A DNA stretch of 42,972 bases, from the IMG/VR virus record IMGVR_UViG_3300027730_000051, positions 1-42,972 of that record, one strand, 5' to 3'. The DNA is from a virus. Positions within the stretch are counted from its first letter, which is position 1. Every line of letters begins with the position of its first letter. This document shows, piece by piece, positions 30,064-38,659 of this stretch. The notes beneath the pieces were generated by a model. That model had not been told where the DNA came from. It did not search any database and was given only the letters and a program-made list of their open reading frames with translations. The translations under genes and the position numbers were made by a program.

Positions 30064-32206
30064 TAAGGTAGTCCTGAATGTTTGTTGTTTGCTTTTCATG
30101 TTTCTTTCTACGGCTTACACCTAGTTTGAATAACATGGCTGTTGCTCCAACTAGATTATCAAAGTATTCGTTGTCTCGTTCTCTATACTGTTCCCATTCT
30201 AATACAACTCTTTCTTCTTTAATGTTAACATGCTGAGTAGGGTATTCAGCATTACAGTGCTGAGCTAATAAATTGTGTTCTCCATATTCTGTTGGTTTGT
30301 ACAACCGATATGACCCCATATCTCCTGGGGTGGTAAGGAATCCTCTATGTACCAATGTCTTTAGATGGTTGATGTCCATTCTAAGGATTGATATAGTTTT
30401 GTCAGAAGATGGGCTAGTGTAGCAATGGTAGTGTATTTCTCTGTCAGGAGAATTCGTTAATTCCATCAACGGTCTGTCTTTGTGACCAAAGTACAAACCT
30501 TGAGTTGGAATTAGAAATGCACGAACATCACTTTCACGAATTGCTCTAAGCATATCGTCTGTTTCATATCTAGCATCAAAACCGATGAGTCGGTTTTGGA
30601 GTGAAACTCCATCTTCCCTGGGGTAGTTGGTATTGACGAGTATCTTTGAGAAGTCGATGATTGCTCTGTAGAATAGTGCACCGATGTCTCCTTTAGATAT
30701 TTCTGGGTAAACATCATAGAGTGTTTTGACTAAGTCTTTCTTTTTCCATACAGATGTTGGTTGTTGTGGGTAAGTCCCATAATCGATCACGAATGGTCGA
30801 TACACTGTGTCACAACCAAGTGTAACGTATGTAAGAATTTCGTGGTTCATGTCAACGTGTGTTACAACTGTTTTAACTTCTTGAGGTAATTGTCTTTTGT
30901 ACATATTAGATGTACGAGAGATAATTAGATCAGGTGGAGCGATAACTTGTTGTTCATCGTTTTTAGGGATTATTAACTTACACTGGCATTCACAATCAAA
31001 AGCTTCTGGGCCTTCTTCGTAGTAGAATGTCATTGCGTGGTGTAGTGCAGAGATTTCGATTGGATCGTCTACGTCCCATTCATAACACCAATCCCAAGCA
31101 ACTACGGCACCTTCGTGCATTGGAGCATAGTTTTCTTCTAAAAATGCTCTTGCTCGTCTTTGTGCTTTTTCTCTTTCACCTTCACGATATTTGTCAAAGT
31201 TAAGGAGAATTCTACCAAATTGATCCCATAAGTCCATACGTGTAGGCATAGACTTTAGCATGGAGTATGTAGCTACTTCCCATGACGGTTCTTTAAGAAC
31301 AAAATGGTGAGCAACGTCATTCTCTTTCTGGGGTGTGATGGTCATTATAGCACGAACTTTACGGCTGTGAGAACCACCAAACAAGGCAGCTTTTTTAATA
31401 GTCTGTACAATGGTGTTAGACATTGTAGGAGACTTAGCGTCTTTGTCTGTTTGAATATCATCTAGCAAAACAAAGTCGGGACGTAGAACTTTACCTGCAT
31501 CTTCACCAAATGTAATCTTTTTGGATAGTCCTCGAAGATTATCCTTAGTACGAACAAGTAGAATAACTCCGGAGGACTTCTCCCCTGGGAGGATAGGAAA
31601 ACGGATTTCATCTGTTCTCCAAGTGATATGAGTCTTTTCACCGTTGTAGGTTTGATTCTCATACTTTTTGAACTTACCGTCACCGTGTTGGAAGCAAGAG
31701 ATAACTCTTGGATACAATCGATGAAGTTCTTCATTAGACGTAAGTTCGGTCTGTATTTGATCCATAATTTCTTCTGATTTACTAATTTCAGAAGATACGA
31801 TAAGACCAAACTTGATGTCTCCTTCTAAAGCAGCAGCAACCATTTGGTTAACTGCTCTACTTGTTTTTGCAAAACCACGAGGTTCAAGTTGAACTAACTT
31901 AGCACCACGACCCTGTAAACAGATATTGTTGAATCGACGAATAGCTGTTTCTTGATCTTCACCAAACGGTTTAATACCGGTACTAGACTTGTATAAGTTT
32001 TGGTGAAGCTTAACATAATCTCTACGATAGAGGTCACGTTCAGCCAGTATTTCTGGGGAAGGATCTTCGACAGCCGGTACGTCGTTCTTGATGTCTTGCT
32101 TACGTTTAACACGCATATTACTCTGAGTAATTTTGTATTGCTCGTAGAAGTCACCACTAACGTCTTCTGATTCGTCAAATTCTCCAAAAATATCTCGTAT
32201 GGGCAT
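30044..32206 (-). CDS. terL: Terminase large subunit, 720 aa
   Basis: This is the DNA-packaging motor and nuclease. The ATPase has a phage-type Walker A (LEPRGFAKTSRA, residues 108-118) and Walker B with catalytic acid region (FVLLDDIQTD, LLDD at 247-250), followed by MTITPQ coupling-like sequence. The C-terminal nuclease region shows HVDMN near residue 455 and FDARYETDD near 575. The 720 residues are longer than usual because of extra N-terminal (~75 aa) and C-terminal sequence. The ATG overlaps the primase-helicase stop (TAATG). No small terminase was recognised. Four motif sites lie within it. Confidence 0.85.
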   Translation of the reverse strand: MPIRDIFGEFDESEDVSGDFYEQYKITQSNMRVKRKQDIKNDVPAVEDPSPEILAERDLYRRDYVKLHQNLYKSSTGIKPFGEDQETAIRRFNNICLQGRGAKLVQLEPRGFAKTSRAVNQMVAAALEGDIKFGLIVSSEISKSEEIMDQIQTELTSNEELHRLYPRVISCFQHGDGKFKKYENQTYNGEKTHITWRTDEIRFPILPGEKSSGVILLVRTKDNLRGLSKKITFGEDAGKVLRPDFVLLDDIQTDKDAKSPTMSNTIVQTIKKAALFGGSHSRKVRAIMTITPQKENDVAHHFVLKEPSWEVATYSMLKSMPTRMDLWDQFGRILLNFDKYREGEREKAQRRARAFLEENYAPMHEGAVVAWDWCYEWDVDDPIEISALHHAMTFYYEEGPEAFDCECQCKLIIPKNDEQQVIAPPDLIISRTSNMYKRQLPQEVKTVVTHVDMNHEILTYVTLGCDTVYRPFVIDYGTYPQQPTSVWKKKDLVKTLYDVYPEISKGDIGALFYRAIIDFSKILVNTNYPREDGVSLQNRLIGFDARYETDDMLRAIRESDVRAFLIPTQGLYFGHKDRPLMELTNSPDREIHYHCYTSPSSDKTISILRMDINHLKTLVHRGFLTTPGDMGSYRLYKPTEYGEHNLLAQHCNAEYPTQHVNIKEERVVLEWEQYRERDNEYFDNLVGATAMLFKLGVSRRKKHEKQTTNIQDYLNEQANY

Positions 32207-34296
32207 TACATGATCCTATCAAGTTGTTGTGCCAAATCACTTCGTAGTTTGAACTTAAATGCCTGTCTGCCAGGAGCACCTGTACTACCTTTGGTGTGTT
32301 CAAGTAATCGTAAAGCAACCAAGTCTGTCAATTCAGTAGTGACTCGATCATCGGATATGTTCTTTCCTAATCCGTGATAGATTTCGTCTCTACTGAGAAA
32401 GTCGTCTTTAATCAAGTGGCAGATTCTTGCCCTGGGGGAAGTAGTATCGATGATGTCACCAGCTAGTTTGCGTACTAACTTGTGAACATCTTCATTGGGT
32501 CGGCTAAGACCTAGAACTTGTGATGCACAAATAAATACTTTAGATAGCTGGCCGATTAGTCGAGCAGGTACTTCGATAACGGGAGTAAAAGTCAAATCTT
32601 TTTCACCAAACTTTTCTCGATCTACTTTGGTTCGCATACAAGCACAAAGTCTTGCATAAGCTAAAATATTGTCTCTTTCTCTTTCACCCAGGATAACGGG
32701 ATTCTCTCTTGCCATTAAATGCTCGATGAATCCTTTAGCTGCTGCAATCACCGGTGTTTCTGGTGGTTGATTGTTGCTATTGAGTGCAGCACCTAAAGAT
32801 CGATTAAGCATTCTGTTTTCGATTGCTTCTCTATCAGCATCGGATATGAGTAGTTCGAAATCCAAGAAGCGTTCTCCAAGGAAGGCATTGTCTGATCGTC
32901 TAAGGGCATTAGTACCACACAAGATCATGGTTGATCGAATGTTATTGTACTTATGGTGAACACCGTGTCTGTAGTGAACTGAACTGTCTTTGTCATAGAA
33001 GTCACGAAGTTCAGACATAATCTGTTCGATGTTCTTCTGTTTAAGCAAAGCATCAGCTTCTTTAACTATGAGCGTTTTACCAGCAATCAGTGGAATAAGT
33101 GAAGCATCTTTAGGTTCACCCTTAGCACTATCGTCTCTCCATCCTGAAAACAATCCTGTAAAGGTTGATAGTAGAACTACTTGTTCAGAACCACTAACAC
33201 ACTTCGCGATAGTCGTTTTACCGGATGAAGGTGGACCAATCATACGAATCCAAAGTTGTTCTCCTTCTACTTTGATTGAATAGATTGATGATAGTACAAG
33301 TAACAATCCTTGACGAATACTTTCTGTTGTGTGATAAACAGATTCGAACTTAGCTATTAGTTTCTCGAATGTATCACAACTACGGTCAGCAGCAATAGTT
33401 TCTGTAGTCGTTTTTACAACTACAACACTATCGGGACTGGTGTAGGGTTTGATGTATTCTGTTGCTTTGGTTAGTGCTAGTCTACCGTATTCTCGGTAGA
33501 GATCGTTCATGTCGTAACCGTCAGGTTTAGCTTCAACATGTTCAGCTTTACCTTCAACCTTTTCTTGTTCAGTTAATTGCTTAGGCCAAGCAACATAACG
33601 AATACTCTTTGGTTTGAACTGAGAACCAGCAAGGTGTTTTATGATTACTTGTTGAAATCCAGACTGTCCTGCTTTGTCATTATCATAACAAAACACAACG
33701 TCTTTACCATCGAGTAGTTCACACCAAGTTGGTTTCCAAACACCGGAACCAGGAACACCTAATAAACCTATTCGGTGTTCACCTACAATTGCATTAGCAG
33801 CAATACGATCCCAGTGTCCTTCCAGGACCCATACTTCCTGGGGGAGTTCTTCTTCCCAACTCATTATTGTGTGATCTATTCCAGGACTACATAACACTTT
33901 GTTGAATGACTTCCAAGAACCATCCTTCTGCTTCTCGTTAACCTTATCGACTTTGTACAGGTTGTTAATCTGTCCGTGTTTGAATGTAGGGATAATCAGT
34001 GTGTTGTTAAGTGTGTTAAGCTTAACTCTAGCTTTACTAGCTGTACCTACAGGAATGTCACGCATTTCTGCAACCATTCTAGCAGCTACAACCAATGTAT
34101 CGAATTCATCGTAAAGTTTACGAATGAATGTATATTGATTACCGTTAGCATGACATACTTTACAGTCGTACTGTAGAGTTTGTGGATCATAAAAGAACTT
34201 CTTTTCTTTACCACAAAACGGACAGTCTATTAGCATTTGATTGCTAGATTCTTCTGCCTCATAACCTGTATGAAATTCAAAAATTGATATAGCCAT
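32206..34296 (-). CDS. Primase-AAA+ helicase fusion, 696 aa
   Basis: The N-terminus has a primase-type zinc ribbon (C25-C28, C45-C48). A TOPRIM-like region follows: WVLEGHWD near 157-163 and CYDNDKAG near 203-210. The C-terminal half is a P-loop ATPase with IGPPSSGKTT (354-362) and TLIVKEADALL as Walker B-like. Sensor-like LCGTNALRR and LGERFLDFELL come next, as in MCM/AAA+-type phage helicases. The protein would prime and unwind DNA at the fork together with the adjacent polymerase. TAATG overlaps join it to both neighbours. Confidence 0.8.
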   Translation of the reverse strand: MAISIFEFHTGYEAEESSNQMLIDCPFCGKEKKFFYDPQTLQYDCKVCHANGNQYTFIRKLYDEFDTLVVAARMVAEMRDIPVGTASKARVKLNTLNNTLIIPTFKHGQINNLYKVDKVNEKQKDGSWKSFNKVLCSPGIDHTIMSWEEELPQEVWVLEGHWDRIAANAIVGEHRIGLLGVPGSGVWKPTWCELLDGKDVVFCYDNDKAGQSGFQQVIIKHLAGSQFKPKSIRYVAWPKQLTEQEKVEGKAEHVEAKPDGYDMNDLYREYGRLALTKATEYIKPYTSPDSVVVVKTTTETIAADRSCDTFEKLIAKFESVYHTTESIRQGLLLVLSSIYSIKVEGEQLWIRMIGPPSSGKTTIAKCVSGSEQVVLLSTFTGLFSGWRDDSAKGEPKDASLIPLIAGKTLIVKEADALLKQKNIEQIMSELRDFYDKDSSVHYRHGVHHKYNNIRSTMILCGTNALRRSDNAFLGERFLDFELLISDADREAIENRMLNRSLGAALNSNNQPPETPVIAAAKGFIEHLMARENPVILGERERDNILAYARLCACMRTKVDREKFGEKDLTFTPVIEVPARLIGQLSKVFICASQVLGLSRPNEDVHKLVRKLAGDIIDTTSPRARICHLIKDDFLSRDEIYHGLGKNISDDRVTTELTDLVALRLLEHTKGSTGAPGRQAFKFKLRSDLAQQLDRIM

Positions 34297-34595
34297 TACT
34301 TTGCATTGTACCTTGGAATGAGTTGTAATTCTTGTATAAGTTCGAAGTTTTCTGATTGTATTAGCACATCAATTGAGTGGTACATTATGTTATATTGAAA
34401 TGCTACAATCTTCCAGTTTTTCTGTTCTTCTTGATCGTATGGACAGGTTTGTGGACCAAGATAATCATATCGGGCTAAGATATTAGTTAACTCTTTGATA
34501 GCTCTTTCTTGAGACATATCGTTGATGTATTTTGTAAACCAATTAAAGAATCTTTGTCTGTCTATTGCGTAGATGCGGAGTCGTCTGTTGTCCAT
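34296..34595 (-). CDS. Hypothetical protein between helicase and polymerase
   Basis: The 99-aa product is aromatic and helical (RFFNWFTKYINDMSQERAIK, FELIQELQLIPRYNAK) with a lone CPYD. Its ATG comes one base after the polymerase stop and its stop merges with the next ATG, so it is co-translated with the replication proteins. No family is recognised. Confidence 0.55.
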   Translation of the reverse strand: MDNRRLRIYAIDRQRFFNWFTKYINDMSQERAIKELTNILARYDYLGPQTCPYDQEEQKNWKIVAFQYNIMYHSIDVLIQSENFELIQELQLIPRYNAK

Positions 34596-34596
34596 G

Positions 34597-36540
34597 TTAC
34601 ATACCTGGAAGAAGTTTCTGTTTTGGGGTCCAAGGATCTAAAAGTGGATTGTTCTGGTCTTTTTCATTGTACATTAGTTTGTAACTAACGTCACAAGTTG
34701 GGATGTATTTTTTACCTGCATTAGAGATAATTTCTAGTTTGGTTCTGATGATATAGTCAAGTTCTTCACAGATCGGTACTTCGGTGTCTAACCCGTCGTG
34801 TACTTGTGAGTTCATACCACAATCAAAACCATCGTAGACTGGATGATTATACCAATCAACCATAGCTTCTCCCATGATTTGTCCTGCTGTACCTTGAATG
34901 TAATAGTTACAAGCTTTGAACGGTTCGTTAATAGGAACGTCAAGTCTGTAACCACCCATCGTCATTACAGCAAACACACCTTGGTTCTTCAAGTTTACAT
35001 AACAAGATTGTGCAATTCGTTTCATAAACTCTTTGATACCAGGGAATCTAGCATCGATTAACGAACAGTAGTCAGGTGCATTTTTAGCACCATGATATGT
35101 TTCGTTTGTTTTCTTATCTGTAGCACCATAGATACGAGAGAAGTTACCGTTCTTAGTTCTACCGTACATATCGAATATACGTTGAAGTTCAGGAGATAAT
35201 TTTTCGTATGCTTGGTTCTTGATGGCTTTATAGATTTCAGCTTCCTTAGGGAAGATCGTTTCCATAACCATCATGTGAACTGACTTACCAAGTTCGAATG
35301 CTTCAATCAGTTCTTTGTTACCGACACTGTAAGCCCATATCCGTAACTCGATGTTAACTAAGTCGGTACAAATCCATACATATCCTGGGGGTGGTTGGAA
35401 TAGGAATTTAAGTTGCTTATGAACATTCTGGTCATTTGGTGCACTAGATGATTGTCTAGTTTCACGAGTACCTGTTACGTTAAGGTTAGAGTGAGTACGA
35501 CTACCTAAGCACCAGTTAGAGATACTACGAATATCTCTACGACGTTTGTTCTTTAGTTTGAGTTTCTTGAGTTCAACAAGTGCTGGATGCTTGTAACGAT
35601 CAAGGTAATGTTGGATTGTGACTTTGTCTGTTGCAGGTTGAGGTTTCTTACCTTTGGTATAAAACTCAACTGGAATGCCACACCGTTCGTGAATGAGAAG
35701 TTTAAGGTGATTCTTTTTCTCATGGTCGAAGTGGTGACTGATCTTTGCAATCTTACGAATGTTGTAAGTGTGTTCTTCGATGTCACTATCGAGTTTAGAT
35801 AACAAAGAGTTAGCTGTTTCTAAATCGAAATGTCTACCGAATGTTTGCATATCATATGCGACATGTAGTAGGTCCATGCGTTTACGGTATACTGGGTACA
35901 GATCGTAGTTAAGTATTTCTTTCTTAAATATCTTCCATAGTTGCCAAGTTCGTTCAGCATCTAGTAGACCATACTTAAGACAAGGTTCTGGTGCTAACCA
36001 GTAATCCATTTTCCAAAACTCTGTACCTTGCTTTGGAATTGCAGGAAAGTGTTTGTGTCCTACTCTAGCATAACACCACTGTTCTTCTGGGGGTAGTCTC
36101 TTGATTTGTGCGATCTTATGCTTGACTGCTGTTTCAAGATCGAGTTCATCTTCGTTGTCGATATCAAGATACTTGATACACAAGTCTTTTAGATTGTGGC
36201 TATCACCAGAACATATTAAGTGTGAAGCTACTAGAGTATCTTCTAACTTACTACGAATGAGTTTGTGCCAAGGTTCTGAATCAATACTGTTGTCTTCAAG
36301 AACAGCACAGATCATTCGAATATCAAAATTACCGTTCTGTGTAACAATCGTATCCGCTTGTTTACACAGTAGAAGAAATTCGTAAATATCTTCCATTTCC
36401 CATGTAACTTCTCTAGTCCATGGGTTAACTCTACCCCACCAGTAAAAATTCTTGATACTGTTGCAGGCGGTTATAAGGAACGGACGACAACCATGAAATG
36501 CGTCCGTTCCTGTTGTTTCAGTATCAAAAGCTAGTATCAA
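34597..36540 (-). CDS. DNA polymerase, family A, with 3'-5' exonuclease
   Basis: The exonuclease motifs are AFDTETTG (D6, E8), NGNFD (D73) and YGLLDAER (D194). The polymerase motifs are CTDLVNIELR (motif A, D393, E398), RTKNGNFSRIYG (motif B, K463, with F467 at the position equivalent to E. coli 762) and QVHDGLD (motif C, D582). Motif C reads HDG where HDE is usual, and motif A reads DLVNIELR instead of DYSQIELR. At 647 residues it is compact, like T7-type phage polymerases. The start codon is TTG within a TTGA overlap with the preceding gene. CCTGGGG sites lie at 35384 and (CTGGGG) 36088. Confidence 0.9.
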   Translation of the reverse strand: MILAFDTETTGTDAFHGCRPFLITACNSIKNFYWWGRVNPWTREVTWEMEDIYEFLLLCKQADTIVTQNGNFDIRMICAVLEDNSIDSEPWHKLIRSKLEDTLVASHLICSGDSHNLKDLCIKYLDIDNEDELDLETAVKHKIAQIKRLPPEEQWCYARVGHKHFPAIPKQGTEFWKMDYWLAPEPCLKYGLLDAERTWQLWKIFKKEILNYDLYPVYRKRMDLLHVAYDMQTFGRHFDLETANSLLSKLDSDIEEHTYNIRKIAKISHHFDHEKKNHLKLLIHERCGIPVEFYTKGKKPQPATDKVTIQHYLDRYKHPALVELKKLKLKNKRRRDIRSISNWCLGSRTHSNLNVTGTRETRQSSSAPNDQNVHKQLKFLFQPPPGYVWICTDLVNIELRIWAYSVGNKELIEAFELGKSVHMMVMETIFPKEAEIYKAIKNQAYEKLSPELQRIFDMYGRTKNGNFSRIYGATDKKTNETYHGAKNAPDYCSLIDARFPGIKEFMKRIAQSCYVNLKNQGVFAVMTMGGYRLDVPINEPFKACNYYIQGTAGQIMGEAMVDWYNHPVYDGFDCGMNSQVHDGLDTEVPICEELDYIIRTKLEIISNAGKKYIPTCDVSYKLMYNEKDQNNPLLDPWTPKQKLLPGM

Positions 36541-36833
36541 CCTTGTTGCTCCCTTATTTTGTTAAGCCATCGTCTGTAAGCTACAGTAGATACCCAACCT
36601 TCTGGTTCGTCTACTGTAGCTTTAGTTGGTCGGTATACAGTATGCTTATACATATTCAGAGGATTTTCTGGATATGTAAGAGTGAAGTTTTCTGGAAGTG
36701 GATGGTCGTGTCTAGCTTTAAGGTAGACTAAAGTTACAACAGGGCTAGTCTTCGACTTCTCTGGGGGAAGATCTGATTCGTTGGATGAGTTCGTCGTATT
36801 TGTATTTGTAGTCATGTTTGGTCCATAGTTCAC
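36537..36833 (-). CDS. Hypothetical protein before the polymerase
   Basis: The first ~28 residues are Asn/Thr/Ser-rich and translation may start at the second Met (about 36815). The remainder (VVTLVYLKARHDHPLPENFT, YRPTKATVDEPEGWVSTVAYRRWLNKI) is compact with a helical end. It overlaps the upstream zinc-ribbon gene by up to 89 bases in a different frame, and its TGA forms the TTGA overlap with the polymerase. No family is recognised. Confidence 0.5.
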   Translation of the reverse strand: MNYGPNMTTNTNTTNSSNESDLPPEKSKTSPVVTLVYLKARHDHPLPENFTLTYPENPLNMYKHTVYRPTKATVDEPEGWVSTVAYRRWLNKIREQQG

Positions 36834-37029
36834 AGAGTACAGTTAAACAAGAACGAGCTTCTGAGAATCGTCTGTTGTTGATGAGATTGATAATGTAATC
36901 TTTCTGTCGAACAAGAACGCGATCATTCTCTTGTTCTTTCTCACAGAATGGACAAAGAACTGAGTCATGATCGCGTTTACAATTAGGACATTGAGTTAGC
37001 AACTGATCTTCTCCAAGAAAGTTTTCCAT
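36745..37029 (-). CDS. Zinc-ribbon small protein, 94 aa
   Basis: Residues 15-35 hold CPNCKRD and CPFCEKE, two CxxC pairs ten residues apart that form a zinc ribbon. A helical, basic region follows (KDYIINLINNRRFSEARSCL, WTKHDYKYKYDELIQRI). It overlaps ThyX by 34 bases and the next gene by up to 89. A nucleic-acid-binding or replication accessory role is a reasonable inference from the neighbours. Confidence 0.55.
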   Translation of the reverse strand: MENFLGEDQLLTQCPNCKRDHDSVLCPFCEKEQENDRVLVRQKDYIINLINNRRFSEARSCLTVLCELWTKHDYKYKYDELIQRIRSSPREVED

Positions 37030-38159
37030 TCGTTGTCTGTCATTCCGTGGTCTGGATTTTTAGTAATTGCGTTGTCGTCGGCTAAGAATTGTTGATACAT
37101 ACTATGTATGATTTTCATTTCCATTCTGGAGAATTTGACTGCTTGAAGAACGTAGTCTTCAAAGGCTTCACAAGCAATAGGGCATACTTGTTTGATGATG
37201 TCGTACATTGCTTGTGCATAGAGACGAATCTCTAGTTGAGCATGTTTGTCAAGACGTAACCGAAGGAAATTGAAGATGTTGTGTAAACTACATCCCCAAT
37301 AAGCTTCTGTATAAGTCGAAAGAGGTAAGTCTTTACGAGCTTGTTCACGAGCAACACCAAGTTGTAATCGGATACGATAAATTTCTTGAGCATATTCGAT
37401 TAGTTGAGTTTCTAAATGACTAAGCAATTGTCCTGGTGTACATTGTTTATCTTTGTCACCATCGATGTAAAACTGAGAACCAGCAGCTTCTGTGTTATCG
37501 AGAAGTCCATTGACAACCCAATAACGCAGCTCGTCGTCATACCAAACCTTAACTTGACAGTCTTCTGGCCATTGTTCTAGGAATCCAGAACTTCCTTGTT
37601 TGTTGTCCTTAGACTGTAGTCTCCATTCTCCTGGGAGAGTAACTTGTTGGGAGTCAATTGCTTCTGAATATCGAGTAGAGTATTCATTAACATCTGCTGT
37701 ACGATGACGAATCCATTGTCTCCAACAATCCATTGGAACACGAATAAGGAATTCGAACTTTACTTTCTCGAATGGAGAAGTATGTCCGTCATTCATAAGA
37801 CGACGAATAAGACCTCGATCTTTCTTTTGTTGTTTTACAAAATAGTTCGGAAGGTCTCTCCATACGTTTCTTTCAGCTTCTGTTTCAATATATTCTTGTA
37901 CGGTTCCGTCTGCATAGTATTTAAGACATACAGAACTTCCGGGTGCTGTTGCATGATAATCAATTAGATTTTCTTTGAAGTGTTCGCTAAAGAGTTCAGC
38001 TCTAATTGATTCGTCCGTACTTTCTCTCTTATCTTTGCCGTAGCTTGTTCTGGCTGCTTGTACGATTCGGTCATCGTTGCCCATTACGTCTACGAGACAG
38101 ATGAATCCGTCGTTGAGTACAGGAGTCTTTTTCCATTTTAAGTTTTCTACTACGTTCAT
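36996..38159 (-). CDS. thyX: Flavin-dependent thymidylate synthase, 387 aa
   Basis: ThyX makes dTMP from dUMP using FAD and methylenetetrahydrofolate. The signature RHRTADVNEYSTRY (RHR at 151-153, with the family's RHR-x7-S spacing) is clear. GHTSPFEKVKFEF (H126) and FLRLRLDKHAQLEIRLYAQ at the C-terminal end also match. The protein is longer than many ThyX enzymes (about 220-300 residues), with extra sequence around 50-115 and 170-260. GAAAG precedes the ATG. Neighbouring DUF1599-like and MazG-like genes point to phage control of the nucleotide pool. Confidence 0.93.
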   Translation of the reverse strand: MNVVENLKWKKTPVLNDGFICLVDVMGNDDRIVQAARTSYGKDKRESTDESIRAELFSEHFKENLIDYHATAPGSSVCLKYYADGTVQEYIETEAERNVWRDLPNYFVKQQKKDRGLIRRLMNDGHTSPFEKVKFEFLIRVPMDCWRQWIRHRTADVNEYSTRYSEAIDSQQVTLPGEWRLQSKDNKQGSSGFLEQWPEDCQVKVWYDDELRYWVVNGLLDNTEAAGSQFYIDGDKDKQCTPGQLLSHLETQLIEYAQEIYRIRLQLGVAREQARKDLPLSTYTEAYWGCSLHNIFNFLRLRLDKHAQLEIRLYAQAMYDIIKQVCPIACEAFEDYVLQAVKFSRMEMKIIHSMYQQFLADDNAITKNPDHGMTDNEWKTFLEKISC

Positions 38160-38265
38160 ATCGTGCTTTCTTTGCTAAGTATTGCTGGCGGTTAAAACGT
38201 GAATTGTATTTTCGTTGTTGGAACTTGTTTGTGTCATTCCAACTTTTACGGTTTGGGTTATTCAC
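38071..38265 (-). CDS. Small basic protein with GTG start, 64 aa
   Basis: The frame begins with GTG at 38265, overlapping the previous stop as GTGA, and follows AGAAGAAG. It ends 89 bases inside the ThyX gene in another frame. The product is very basic (RKYNSRFNRQQYLAKKARYE, then QRRIHLSRRRNGQR), suggesting nucleic-acid or ribosome binding. Without it there would be an unexplained ~100-base gap before ThyX. The final residues, within ThyX DNA, may be of little importance. Confidence 0.45.
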   Translation of the reverse strand: MNNPNRKSWNDTNKFQQRKYNSRFNRQQYLAKKARYERSRKLKMEKDSCTQRRIHLSRRRNGQR

Positions 38266-38492
38266 AACTTCTTCTGTTGTGCACAAACTGCAAGTAAACA
38301 ATCAAGTTGCCACTTTTTAAGTTGATTACGAAGAACAGCGGACCGTTCTTCCTGGGGTGTTAGTCTACCTTCAAAGTATATACAATGAGGTCGTTCAACA
38401 TGTTTACCAATTGTTTTAGTAATACCTCGAACATTGCCGAGGTATTTAACAATCTTTACAGAACCGTCTGAGAAGTAGAAGAATGCTTTCAC
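38262..38492 (-). CDS. Small paralogue of the 38656-39327 N-terminal domain
   Basis: The 76-aa product starts with GTG inside a GTGA overlap. Its first 50 residues align with the N-terminus of the 38656-39327 protein: FYFSDGSVKIVKYL against FTWSDGWSCIKKYP, then VRGITKTI against VRGMFKTI, RP, and FEG against FNEG. A C-terminal Trp/Cys helix (KKWQLDCLLAV) also has a counterpart (AKWKHNCYHQL). The domain's function is unknown to me. The two are separated by one small gene. Confidence 0.6.
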   Translation of the reverse strand: MKAFFYFSDGSVKIVKYLGNVRGITKTIGKHVERPHCIYFEGRLTPQEERSAVLRNQLKKWQLDCLLAVCAQQKKL

Positions 38493-38659
38493 TTCTCTTC
38501 TAACTCTACAAGTCTACGACGAAGGTTAAGAACAAGTGTTTTAATTATTGCTTGTCTTTCTTCATCTGGGTTAGTGTGCAGTTCTGATTCGTATTCGTAG
38601 ATTTCTGTTTTGAGTCTACGAAGGGTGTGTTTGTGAGCTTCTCGTTGGTCTGAATTCAA
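38489..38659 (-). CDS. Coiled-coil protein with TTG start, 56 aa
   Basis: This frame fills the gap between two paralogues. TTG at 38659 overlaps the previous stop (TTGA) and follows AAAGGAAAAC by about eight bases. Its own stop overlaps the next GTG (GTGA). The product is a charged coiled coil (SDQREAHKHTLRRLKTEIYE, ending RRRLVELEEK). No family is recognised. The two exact 4-base overlaps make translation likely despite the rare start. Confidence 0.6.
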   Translation of the reverse strand: MNSDQREAHKHTLRRLKTEIYEYESELHTNPDEERQAIIKTLVLNLRRRLVELEEK

